Shown here: positions 24,552 through 33,555 of the stretch, one piece after another
Numbering within the stretch: the stretch's first letter is position 1
Layout: each line of letters begins with the position of its first letter
Assembly: GCA_016178685.1 (NCBI GenBank)
Contig: JACOSU010000154.1
Location: 1-33,555 of the forward strand
DNA: 33,555 nt
Direction of reading: 5' to 3'
From: Candidatus Eiseniibacteriota bacterium
GTDB lineage: Bacteria; Eisenbacteria; RBG-16-71-46
The notes under the pieces: generated by a model
Told to the model about the DNA's origin: nothing
Database searches by the model: none
What the model saw: only the letters and a program-made list of their open reading frames with translations
Translations under genes and position numbers: made by a program

Positions 24552-25748
24552 ATGAGACCTCGTCGCAGACGCTCCCGCGGTCCGCGCCCACCCCAGCCGG
24601 GCGGCGTCCCGATGGAAGGCCAGCAGCAATCGCCACCGCAGGGACAGGCGGAGGGCGCTCCCGGGCAACGCCGCCGGCGACGGCGGCGCGGAGGCGGCCG
24701 GCCGCTCAGCAACAGCGCGCCCCAGCCTTACGGCAATAATCATGCTCAGGGCGGGCCCGCCCCCAACTCCGGCGGGTCTCGCCTTCAGGCGCCGCGGCGC
24801 GGCCGGCGCGGAGGCAGCCGCAACGGAGCGCCGCGCGAAAAACGCCGCGGCCTCGAGATCCTGCGCGACATGCAGCAGATCGGCGCCGCGCTCGATCCCA
24901 CCGAACGCCTGATCCTCGAGTTGCCGCCCGGCAGGGGAAATCCGCCGTACGAGGACCGCTTGACCGGCCGCGCCATCGATCTGATCACGCCGATCGGGCG
25001 TGGCCAGCGCTGTCTGATCGTTTCGCCCCCCAAGGCCGGCAAGACCCGCATTCTACAGAGCATTGCCTCCTCGATCGCGCACAACCATCCCGAGGTCGGC
25101 ATCTACGCGCTGCTGGTGGACGAGCGGCCCGAAGAGGTCACCGACTTCAAACGCAACACGCCGGCCATCGTGATCGCTGCCTCGAGCGACATGAGCGTGG
25201 AAGAGCACGTCGAGACCGCCGAGAACGCGATCGAGACCGTCGCGGCGCAGGTGATCGAGGGCAAGGACGTGGTGCTGCTGCTGGATTCGATCACGCGCCT
25301 CGCGCGCGCATACAACACCAGCAGCGAGGGCAGTGGCCGGACGCTTTCGGGCGGCCTCGACGCGGCCACCATGCAGGCGCCGCGGCAGATCTTCGGCGCC
25401 GCGCGCAAGATCGAACACGGCGGCTCGCTCACGATCGTCGGCACCGCACTGGTCGACACCGGGTCGCGCATGGACCAGGTGATCTTCGAAGAGTTCAAGG
25501 GCACCGGAAACATGGAACTGGTGTTGTCGCGCGAACTGGCCGAGCGTCGGGTCTACCCTGCGATCGACATTCCGAAGAGCGGCACGCGCAAGGAGGAGAA
25601 GCTGTATCCGCCCGAGATCGTTCCGCGCCTGCACCTGCTGCGGCGCGCGCTCGCGGGCCTTCCTCCTCAGGAGGCGATGACACGCCTGCTCGAGTTGCTC
25701 AACCGATGCAAGACCAACCAGGAGATTTTCGAGCTGTTGCGCGCGTGA
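24552..25748 (+). CDS. rho: Transcription termination factor Rho, short form lacking the usual N-terminal RNA-binding domain
   Basis: This 398-residue hexameric RNA helicase terminates transcripts. The ATPase core (about 115-398) is complete: GRGQRCLIVSPPKAGKT with Walker A near 159-166, LLVDERPEEVTDFKR, LLLDSITRLARAYN (Walker B, about 238), and the secondary-site R-loop EFKGTGNMEL near 313. The C-terminus resembles that of standard Rho. Before the core, where other Rho proteins carry a helical domain and the cold-shock-like OB fold that grips RNA, there are only about 97 Arg/Gly/Pro/Gln-rich residues (RRRRRRRGGGRP and similar). ATG 24552 has an AAGGA ribosome site. The frame is open upstream to 24333, but that part is low-quality sequence inside the leader. 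The basic tail may replace the RNA-binding domain, or this may be a second, specialised copy. Confidence 0.85.
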   Translation: MRPRRRRSRGPRPPQPGGVPMEGQQQSPPQGQAEGAPGQRRRRRRRGGGRPLSNSAPQPYGNNHAQGGPAPNSGGSRLQAPRRGRRGGSRNGAPREKRRGLEILRDMQQIGAALDPTERLILELPPGRGNPPYEDRLTGRAIDLITPIGRGQRCLIVSPPKAGKTRILQSIASSIAHNHPEVGIYALLVDERPEEVTDFKRNTPAIVIAASSDMSVEEHVETAENAIETVAAQVIEGKDVVLLLDSITRLARAYNTSSEGSGRTLSGGLDAATMQAPRQIFGAARKIEHGGSLTIVGTALVDTGSRMDQVIFEEFKGTGNMELVLSRELAERRVYPAIDIPKSGTRKEEKLYPPEIVPRLHLLRRALAGLPPQEAMTRLLELLNRCKTNQEIFELLRA

Positions 25749-25851
25749 CGCCACGGGCTGCACAGTGGTCCGCGGGCAAGGTCGTATGCGCTTCTCTGAC
25801 GAACGGGCCGGGCCGCGCGTTCCGAAGGCGGCCGTGACAGGGAGTGTTCCG

Positions 25852-26787
25852 ATGATCTGATTCATGCAGGACCGGACCCCGCGCCTCGTCGTGACGACCG
25901 CGGCGCTGTTTCTCGCCGCGACGCTGTGCCCTTCGCTCCTTCGCGCCGGCGCGGCCGCGGACTCGACGCGCGCACACGGGTTGCCGCAGCTGGATCGAAA
26001 GACGATTCTTCTCTCGGGTGGCCGCGACGCACCGATGCTGTTCGCCGTGAAGGACGCGCTCACGCTGCGCATGCTCGACGTCGAAGGCCGCGCCATCTCC
26101 TCGAAACTCAACTATGACCTGGGGCGCACCGGGCGATTCTAGCCGGTCGAACCGCGGCTGCGTGTGCGCGGCATGTATTCATACATGGCGGACGCGGGGC
26201 TGTTCCGCGAGTGCCTGACCGGGCGGCGCATTCCGGTCGCCCAGGAGGGCGACAATGCGGCGCTCGAGGCGGCCTACTTGAGGGCGCGGCAAACCCCCGG
26301 AGAAACTCTGCTGGTCCAGCTCGAGGGCCGCATCGTGAACCGTCCGCGCGTGGAGGGATCGGGCCACGCGCAGATGCTGGTGGTCGATCGCATGATCGAT
26401 GCCCGTCGCGGTGAGATCTGTGAGCCGCGGGTGTCGGCGCCCGGGTTGGAGAACACCCCATGGAGACTGGTTCGTCTCGGAGATCGCGCGGCCGGGGCGG
26501 GCGCGGGCGGCCGGGCGATTCAGGTCACGCTGGTTTCAAAGGAGAGAATCGTGCAGGGCTTCTCGGGCTGCAATCGGGTGACGGGGGGCTACGCGCTCAG
26601 CGGCCAGAAACTGCGCTTCGGTACACTCGCGAGCACACGCATGGCGTGCGCCGAGGGCATGGATCTCGAGGCCGCCTTCCTGCGCGCGCTGGAATCGACG
26701 GCCCGCTGGAACATCCTCGGCCAGCGGCTCGAACTGGTCGACTCGGCCGGAGTGATTCTCGCGCGCCTCGACGCGCGGCCGGAGTGA
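25852..26787 (+). pseudogene. NlpE/META-domain envelope protein gene interrupted by two in-frame stops
   Basis: One reading frame holds two halves. The best ribosome site, AGGGAG, lies 7 nt before ATG 25852, but the third codon is TGA (25858); translation may restart at ATG 25864. The first half has a signal peptide and then ILLSGGRDAPMLFAVKDALTLRML, ending SKLNYDLGRTGRF at a TAG (26140). The second half resumes in the same frame with PVEPRLRVRGMYSYMADAGLF, a junction that is continuous in NlpE-like proteins. It ends in a META (HslJ-like) domain (GFSGCNRVTGGY, ASTRMACAEGMD). The Cys-containing N-terminal barrel expected after the signal peptide appears to be missing, so an internal deletion is likely too. 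Either stop could come from one C-to-T change. Readthrough or sequencing error is possible. Confidence 0.75.
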
Positions 26788-27030
26788 GATCGACGCGGCG
26801 CCAGGAACGCGGCGCGTTCTGCGCGATAAAACGGCCGCGCCAACTCGCGGCGAATTTCCGCAGGCCCCTGCCCGGCTTTGCAATTTCTTGAACTCGCGGA
26901 TCTCATTTTTCACCGTTCCGGGACGAATCCATGCCGGTCCGGTGGCATCCTAGGGCCCTGTCGGGAGAAGGTGTTCGGAGATACTTGGGTGCGGCCCCCG
27001 AGCCTCTGGGTGCCTCTCCCGCACTGAATC
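26788..27030 (+). other. Gene-free stretch before the efp terminator, possible small RNA
   Basis: No gene is seen. Inverted repeats at about 26932-26949 (ATGCC / GGCAT) and GGGAGA (26962) with TCTCCC (about 27015-27020) could fold, and a strong terminator follows at once. A transcript of about 100-150 nt ending there is conceivable, but no convincing promoter was found and no known RNA family was recognised. CTAG followed by GGCCCTGTC near 26951 resembles the transposase end at 33427. Confidence 0.25.
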
Positions 27031-27070
27031 AAACGCCCCGCTCGTCGTTCGGATGAGCGGGGCGTTTCTT
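27031..27070. terminator. Bidirectional intrinsic terminator
   Basis: AAACGCCCCGCTC (27031-27043) and GAGCGGGGCGTTT (27055-27067) form a perfect 13-bp stem with an 11-nt loop. T-runs follow in both directions (TTTCTTTT on plus). It ends efp on the minus strand and anything transcribed from the META gene side on plus. Confidence 0.88.
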
Positions 27071-27091
27071 TTGCGCGGGATCTCGCGATCG

Positions 27092-27655
27092 TTACGACGC
27101 GACGCGCTCGACGAATTCGCCGGTTCGCGTGTCGATCTTCACGCGATTGCCGTTCTCGATGTACGACGGCACCTTGATCTCGAGTCCGGTTTCGAGAACC
27201 GCGGGCTTCGCGGTGTTCTGCACCGCGGCGCCCTTGATGTTCGGCGTGGTCTCCGCGACGGTCAACTCGACGAACATCGGCAGGTCGATTCCCACCACCC
27301 GGCCTTCGAAGTACTGGGCCTGAATCATCATGCCCTCGGTGAGGTAGCCGGCGGTCTCTCCCAGCACGTCGCCGTGCAGCGGGACCATGTCGTAGTTCTC
27401 GGTGTTCATGAAGTTGAAATCATCGCCCGACCGATAGCTGAACTGCAGGTTGTGCTCTTCCAGGTTCGCCTTGTCGACCTTGTCCTCGGAGCTGAACCGG
27501 TTCTCGTTCTTCGAGCCGTTCTCGATATTGACCAGCGTGACCTGCACGAAGCCGCGGAGGTTGCCGGGCGTGCGGTGGACGACTCCCGTCACGCGATGTG
27601 GCCTGGCATTGTGCATGATGACCATGCCGACCTTGAGCTGAGTGGCTGCGATCAC
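27092..27655 (-). CDS. efp: Elongation factor P
   Basis: This 187-residue protein helps ribosomes through proline stretches. The three beta-barrel domains are present: KOW-like about 1-65, OB about 66-125, and a C-terminal OB ending VKIDTRTGEFVERVAS. The tip of the domain I loop reads RTPGNLRGF, where most EF-P has KPGKG. The residue in the position of the lysine modified by EpmA/B (K34 in E. coli) is Asn32, with Arg at 28 and 34. It therefore cannot be beta-lysylated in the usual way; no EpmA, EpmB or EarP gene is in the window. Start GTG 27655 has AAGGAG 8 nt upstream. It lies downstream of the metalloprotease on the same strand, 274 bp away. Confidence 0.93.
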   Translation of the reverse strand: MIAATQLKVGMVIMHNARPHRVTGVVHRTPGNLRGFVQVTLVNIENGSKNENRFSSEDKVDKANLEEHNLQFSYRSGDDFNFMNTENYDMVPLHGDVLGETAGYLTEGMMIQAQYFEGRVVGIDLPMFVELTVAETTPNIKGAAVQNTAKPAVLETGLEIKVPSYIENGNRVKIDTRTGEFVERVAS

Positions 27656-27850
27656 GACGGAACTCCTTGGGATTCGGGGGTGGGGTCGAAGGGGGCGACC
27701 GCCCTTCGGGAGCCTCCCCTGCAGCAGTGCGACCGGACAGTGTGCCCGATCGCGGGCGACGCACGCAAACCGGCCCGGCGCGTTCCGCCGGGCCCGCAGG
27801 CCCAGTTCCCTGGCTCAGTTCCGATCACGAAGATCGCGGAGCGCAACGGG

Positions 27851-27925
27851 GTTGCCGGACCGTCGTCGCGACAGAGTTACCCGACCGTCTTCGCGACGGA
27901 GTTGCGGGGCCGTCGTCGCGACTGC
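27851..27925. repeat. Three tandem copies of a 25-bp unit
   Basis: Copies at 27851-27875, 27876-27900 and 27901-27925 share GTT at the start and the core CCGTCKTCGCGAC (K is G or T). They differ at about 3-7 positions each. The array sits immediately before the stop of the metalloprotease gene at 27930 (minus strand), in the 274-bp gap to efp. Each copy contains the palindromic GTCGCGAC or a near match. Confidence 0.85.
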
Positions 27926-27929
27926 GAGG

Positions 27930-30632
27930 CTAGCGGGCGGGTCCCGCCACGTCGGCCTGGCGTTGCGCCTCCAACGCGCGCTTGATGCGGGCGCGGGTCT
28001 CGAGGAAATGCGCGCGCGTCTCGTCGCCGAGCGCGACCTTGCCCGCGCCCGCCTGCGTGATGCGCTGATCGATCCGCGTGAGCTGGAGCCTCGCGAGCGC
28101 CCGCGCGTCATCCGGCGCGCCGGGGGTCGGGGTGACGACCATCGCCGCGAGCCGGTCCACGTAGGCGCGCTGCAACTCGCGCCGCGTGCCGGGCCCATCG
28201 AGCGCCTTCATCGCGGCGGCCGATCCGGCGCCCACCTCTCCCCAGATCGAACGCGTGAGGCGATCGAAAACTTCCGTCAGGCGCAGCGGCTCGACCGAAT
28301 GCGACTCGGCTTCGCGCACACGCGCCAGCAGATTCGGCGCCAGCAGGCCCACGAGCAACGCGCTCTGGATCGCGAACGCGCGGTCGTTGAAGCTGTAGTC
28401 GATGCGCAGCGGGGCGCTGAAGCTGTTCGCCAACCCCCAGTGGGTCCAGCGATCCGCCGCCATGCGATTGAGCATCGAGGGCGGCAGCGAGAACGCGTCC
28501 GCGGCGAACGCGCGCTGCGACAGAAAGTCGAGCGCCTCGCGCTGCTTGGCGGCCGGCACCGGGATCAGCGGGTCCCGCACGTCCGGCTGGCCGCGGTGAT
28601 TGCGCGAGAAATATTGTCCGCCCACGTACTTCACCGAAAGGCCGAGCGCGCTCGCGTATTGACCGAGCAGCGTGTCCATCGAGCGGCGCAGCACCGGGTA
28701 CTCGCCGTGCGGGCCGACCACGCGCTCTTCGAACTTCGGGTTCTTCCACAGCCCCGAGATGTACGCGGTGCGCTGCTTCGCGAACGCGAGCGGATCGTCT
28801 CCCAGATCGAAGATGTTGGTGCGCGGATCGAGCGCATCGGCGGGATAGGTGTCCTCGTCCGCCGAATATTCGTGCCCGGCCTGGTTCGATTCCTCCGCGA
28901 TGGTCTTCACCACGGCGTAGTCCGCGGCGGGGGTCGCGGCCCCGGTGGGCGTGTATCCATAGCGAATGTTCCACACGTCGCAGTCACCGACCGTGGACGT
29001 GTAGTACTCGCCCTGCTTCGAGCGGTCGGACTGGATGTTCGGCGTCGCGTAGTCCATGACCGACGAATAGAGGCCGTGCTCGCGCGTCCACGCCACGTCG
29101 CCCAGCCGGTCGAAGGGCGTGGAAGTGCTCGAGCGGAAATTGTGGCGCAGGCCGAGGCTGTGACCCACCTCGTGCATGACCGCCCACACCAGCGCCTTGC
29201 CGACGTAGTCGATCGGCACCGGCTCACCCGGCGACAGCAGGCCGTCCACCAGCAGCCCCGCGTGCAGCAGCGAACCGCCGTCGGCCAGCCCCTCACCGGC
29301 ATCACAGCGCGCCTCGGGATCGAGGAACGACGGCCACGCTCTGAGCGCCGGCGAGACGCCGTCCGCGATCGCCTCGGGCGCGACGATCCGCCGGTAGCCG
29401 TTGCGGAAGCTTTGCAAGAATGACGCCTCGAACAGGATGTCGGCGTCGAGGATCTCGCCGGTGCGTGGATCCACGCGCGAGGGTCCGATCGCGCCGAACG
29501 CGGGGTCGCTCGAGGTGATCCAGCGGATGGTGCTGTAGCGCACGTCGGCAGGATCCCAGTCGGAGTCGGCGGGAGCGTCTTTCGCGACGATCGCGCCCTT
29601 GAGTCCCGCAGCCTCGAACGCCTTCTGCCAGTTTTCGACGCCCTGGCGGACGAACGGCCGGTATTCAGCCGGCACCGTACGGTCGATGTAGAACACGATT
29701 GGCTTCACGACCTCCGAGACCGCGGCCGCGGGATCCTTCTTCTCGAGCCGCCAGCGGTGCACGTAACGCACCCAGAAGTTTTCGCTGGTGTCGCGGGAGA
29801 AATCCTTGTACGCCGACAGGAAGAATCCGGTGCGATCGTCCGCCATGCGGGGCTTCATCGGCTGATCAGGAAGCTTCGAGAATGAGTAATGCACGGTGAT
29901 CGGGATGAAGCGCTCGTCGGGCACCGTGTTGAGGTCGAGATTTGTGCGGTCGTTCGGCGTGTAGGTGAGCAACGCTTCGATCTCGACGTTTTCGGGGAAT
30001 ACCCGGACCGAGCCGAGCGCCGAGCGCTCGCGGTCGAAATGCGCCGACTTGCCGCCGAGCGCGAACTGCATAGTGGCGGCCAGATCGGTGAGATCGCTCA
30101 CCAGGAAAGGCGCCAGATCCACCAGCACCGACTTCGTGGAATCCTGCTCGCTCTCGATCTTGAGCGAAGCCAGCACCGAGTTCGCCTCGGACAGGTACTT
30201 CGCCTTTTCGATCGCGCTGCTCTCGGGCGCCGTGAAGCGCTCGTTCCGCTGGAACACCAGCACGTGGTCCCCGGCGCGCTGGAACTCGATCAGGCGGTCG
30301 TTGAGCGGCAGACCGCCGAGCAGGAAATTCTGGCCGATCCCGCGCGCAAAGCTGAAGATACCCAGCACCGGCTTGCCCATCTGGTCGGGCCGGATCTCCG
30401 CGTAGAGATTTTCGCGCTTCTTGTAGAGGTTGAAGAATCCCTTCATCACTTCGGCGCCCTGCGTGAGCTTCTTCCAGTCCCCGTAGGGTTTTTCCGGCGT
30501 CGCTGCGGCGGCGGCGGGAGCTTCGCCCGCCTTGGGCGCGGGTTTCTTGTCATCCGCCGTCGACGGGGCGGCGATCGCCGCGAGCAGGGCGACGGTGCTG
30601 AGCGCGCGGATCAACGACGTGCGAAGCGGCAT
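27930..30632 (-). CDS. Exported zinc metalloprotease (metzincin-type, DUF5117-like)
   Basis: This 900-residue protein starts at ATG 30632, with GGAGGAAG upstream. It has a signal peptide (about 1-26, ending PSTADD) and a disordered Lys/Ala/Pro linker. A large N-terminal region of roughly 350 residues (FFNLYKKRENLYAEI, VPDERFIPITVHYSF) follows; it is typical of the large metalloproteases with DUF5117/DUF5118 domains found in many Gram-negative bacteria. The zinc site is HEVGHSLGLRH at 487-497, the extended metzincin motif with three His ligands and the catalytic Glu488. The C-terminal 350 residues are helical. The substrate is unknown. It should act in the periplasm or outside the cell. A tandem repeat lies directly after the stop. 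Confidence 0.9.
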   Translation of the reverse strand: MPLRTSLIRALSTVALLAAIAAPSTADDKKPAPKAGEAPAAAAATPEKPYGDWKKLTQGAEVMKGFFNLYKKRENLYAEIRPDQMGKPVLGIFSFARGIGQNFLLGGLPLNDRLIEFQRAGDHVLVFQRNERFTAPESSAIEKAKYLSEANSVLASLKIESEQDSTKSVLVDLAPFLVSDLTDLAATMQFALGGKSAHFDRERSALGSVRVFPENVEIEALLTYTPNDRTNLDLNTVPDERFIPITVHYSFSKLPDQPMKPRMADDRTGFFLSAYKDFSRDTSENFWVRYVHRWRLEKKDPAAAVSEVVKPIVFYIDRTVPAEYRPFVRQGVENWQKAFEAAGLKGAIVAKDAPADSDWDPADVRYSTIRWITSSDPAFGAIGPSRVDPRTGEILDADILFEASFLQSFRNGYRRIVAPEAIADGVSPALRAWPSFLDPEARCDAGEGLADGGSLLHAGLLVDGLLSPGEPVPIDYVGKALVWAVMHEVGHSLGLRHNFRSSTSTPFDRLGDVAWTREHGLYSSVMDYATPNIQSDRSKQGEYYTSTVGDCDVWNIRYGYTPTGAATPAADYAVVKTIAEESNQAGHEYSADEDTYPADALDPRTNIFDLGDDPLAFAKQRTAYISGLWKNPKFEERVVGPHGEYPVLRRSMDTLLGQYASALGLSVKYVGGQYFSRNHRGQPDVRDPLIPVPAAKQREALDFLSQRAFAADAFSLPPSMLNRMAADRWTHWGLANSFSAPLRIDYSFNDRAFAIQSALLVGLLAPNLLARVREAESHSVEPLRLTEVFDRLTRSIWGEVGAGSAAAMKALDGPGTRRELQRAYVDRLAAMVVTPTPGAPDDARALARLQLTRIDQRITQAGAGKVALGDETRAHFLETRARIKRALEAQRQADVAGPAR

Positions 30633-30928
30633 GAAACTTCCTCCAATCGAGGGCCAGGGCAGCGTGACGGGCGACCGCGCAGGATTCGCGCGGGGAGCCC
30701 GGGCGGGTCCGCGCGCAAAAACTTCCGCGAATGAGCGCGGACACGCTAGCCGCTCTCGCGGGCGGCGCGCGAATTCACCCCGACCGGCGCGGCCAATCGG
30801 GTCACGGACGGCGCAGGGCGCGTTCCACGGGGGGTGTGCGGGAGGCGTCGCGAGAGAAGCGTCGAGAGAGAGGTGTCGCGGGACGGGGTGGGCCGGAGCA
30901 TTCGTCGTGTCGCACCACCCCGACGCCA
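30633..30928. other. Gene-free stretch between metalloprotease and groEL terminator
   Basis: This part of the 356-bp gap holds the metalloprotease ribosome site and presumably its promoter, but no clear promoter boxes were found. A purine-rich run with repeated GAGAGA (about 30851-30872) is the only other feature seen. Confidence 0.45.
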
Positions 30929-30969
30929 GAAAACGAAACGGACGGAGCCCGGAGGCTCCGCCCGTCCGT
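30929..30969 (-). terminator. groEL: groEL terminator
   Basis: ACGGACGG (30938-30945) pairs with CCGTCCGT (30962-30969), with a second inner stem GGAGCC/GGCTCC. On the minus strand TTTCGTTTTC follows. It lies 20 nt after the groEL stop. Confidence 0.85.
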
Positions 30970-30988
30970 GTTCTTCTTCAGTCCGGCT

Positions 30989-33014
<2,026 letters not shown>

Positions 33015-33115
33015 GACTTTCCTCCTGGCTTCATGCCCGTGATGGGCGGTTTCGAATGGGATCTTCGAGTCGCGACCGAAGCGCGCGGCCTGGATTCACC
33101 GGGCGAATCCGATCC

Positions 33116-33159
33116 GCTTCACGGCAAGGTATATATCACACCCGGCTTCACGGCAAGGT
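33116..33159 (-). promoter_or_regulatory. groES: groES promoter with 15-bp direct repeat, probable operator
   Basis: The 15-bp GCTTCACGGCAAGGT (plus-strand reading) occurs exactly at 33116-33130 and 33145-33159, 29 bp centre to centre. Reading minus, the upstream copy supplies TTGCCG (-35). The spacer holds the AT-rich GATATAT, and the -10 would be TATATA after 15 bp or TATACC after 17. The downstream copy covers the expected transcription start. The rest of the 413-bp gap up to 33427 shows no gene; an 8-bp repeat GCTTGATC occurs at 33183 and 33209. Confidence 0.6.
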
Positions 33160-33249
33160 CGTCGCCACAATGAATTGCAACAGCTTGATCTGTGGCATCG
33201 GGTTTGTGGCTTGATCAGGCCGTAGTGCGGTTCCTGAGATTCGCTGGTT

Positions 33250-33262
33250 TGTCATAATGACA
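33250..33262. repeat. 13-bp inverted repeat TGTCATAATGACA
   Basis: TGTCAT and ATGACA flank one central A in an unusually AT-rich spot of the region before groES. It has the form of a small dimeric regulator site or of a mobile-element end. Neither is proven. Confidence 0.4.
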
Positions 33263-33427
33263 TGAAATGGTTGGCGGCCGATCCGGCGGGCTGGTCAAAG
33301 TGACAGCGGAGGGCGTGCGTGGAGTCGGATCCTCCCGCGGGCGACTCTCTGCGGCCGGGCGCCGGCCCGAGCGAGAACTCCCGGCCCGGCTGGCACCGGG
33401 CGGGCGGGTAGATCGACCGGCGTCGGG

Positions 33428-33555
33428 CTAGGCCCTGTCTGAGAACGCCACACGCAGGTAGCGCTCGATGAACGCGACATGAATCATCGCGATGAAGTTC
33501 ACGGCCAGCTTCTCGAAGCGCGTGCACAGACGGCGGCACTCCTTGAGCCAGCCGA
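33428..33555 (-). CDS. C-terminal end of an IS5-type transposase (5' part outside window)
   Basis: The last 41 codons read GWLKECRRLCTRFEKLAVNF, then IAMIHVAFIERYLRVAFSDRA and a TAG stop (33428-33430). GWL-(K/N)..RRL..R(F/Y)EK is the pattern at the end of IS5-family DDE transposases, just after the catalytic Glu region. The stop lies inside CTAG immediately next to GGCCCTGTCTGAGAAC, which has the look of the element's terminal repeat. The element's right end is therefore probably at about 33430 and the rest lies beyond the window. Family level is likely; the exact IS is unknown. Confidence 0.78.
   Translation of the reverse strand, partial: GWLKECRRLCTRFEKLAVNFIAMIHVAFIERYLRVAFSDRA

Noticed and set aside
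27851..27925. Considered as a short CRISPR array
   Set aside because: The repeats are directly adjacent with no spacers, and no cas genes are in the window.
27642..29423. 593-codon open frame on the plus strand
   Set aside because: Antisense to the metalloprotease that carries the zinc motif.
33015..33250. Searched for CIRCE (TTAGCACTC-N9-GAGTGCTAA) and HAIR elements upstream of groES
   Set aside because: No match or near match was seen on either strand.

Overview
The window is 33.6 kb of very GC-rich bacterial chromosome. The outer-membrane beta-barrel protein, the several lipoproteins with clear lipoboxes and the periplasmic PDZ protein point to a diderm (Gram-negative) organism. The mix is unusual: a roughly 900-residue GreA fusion, a Rho without the usual RNA-binding domain, an EF-P with a PGN-type loop, a GroEL tail without Met, and a groESL promoter without CIRCE. 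This suggests a poorly cultivated high-GC lineage, perhaps Eisenbacteria- or Gemmatimonadota-like. That placement is inference and no marker here settles it. Most of the region looks like ordinary core chromosome. The only mobile DNA seen is the end of an IS5-type transposase at the right edge.

Layout, left to right. (1) 1-5950: a partial Zn-ribbon NUDIX hydrolase and a two-PDZ exported protein (both minus), then an rRNA uracil-5-methyltransferase, a GAF/AAA+ sigma-54 activator and an exported protein of unknown function (all plus). (2) 6004-11959: leucyl aminopeptidase PepA, two lipoproteins (a glycine-zipper protein and an unknown), a YacP-like NYN nuclease and a Ycf48-like beta-propeller lipoprotein. 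(3) 12310-16029: a likely export operon of ABC ATPase, ABC-2 permease and a DHA2-type MFS pump. (4) 16030-18385: a 517-bp non-coding stretch with a cobalamin-riboswitch-like RNA and an intrinsic terminator, then glutamine-dependent NAD synthetase. (5) 18426-20373: a lipoprotein/beta-barrel pair and a B3/B4-domain protein. (6) 20740-25748: the GreA fusion, a PduO-type cobalamin adenosyltransferase and a short Rho. (7) 25852-26787: an NlpE/META gene interrupted by two in-frame stop codons. (8) 27092-33014: EF-P, a three-copy 25-bp tandem repeat, a large metzincin-type protease and groES-groEL. (9) 33428-33555: transposase end.

The main functional themes are transcription elongation and termination (Gre fusion, Rho), translation and folding (EF-P, GroESL, rRNA methylation) and the cell envelope. 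Several promoters can be read directly. In three cases (5213, 16547, 23594) the -10 box lies only 7-9 nt before the start codon, implying leaderless or nearly leaderless mRNAs. The best candidates for something undescribed are the direct-repeat operator at groES, the domain-replaced Rho with its long leader, the Gre fusion carrying an internal UvrD/PcrA-like Tudor motif, and the riboswitch-like RNA before nadE. All calls come from reading the sequence; no database search was run.
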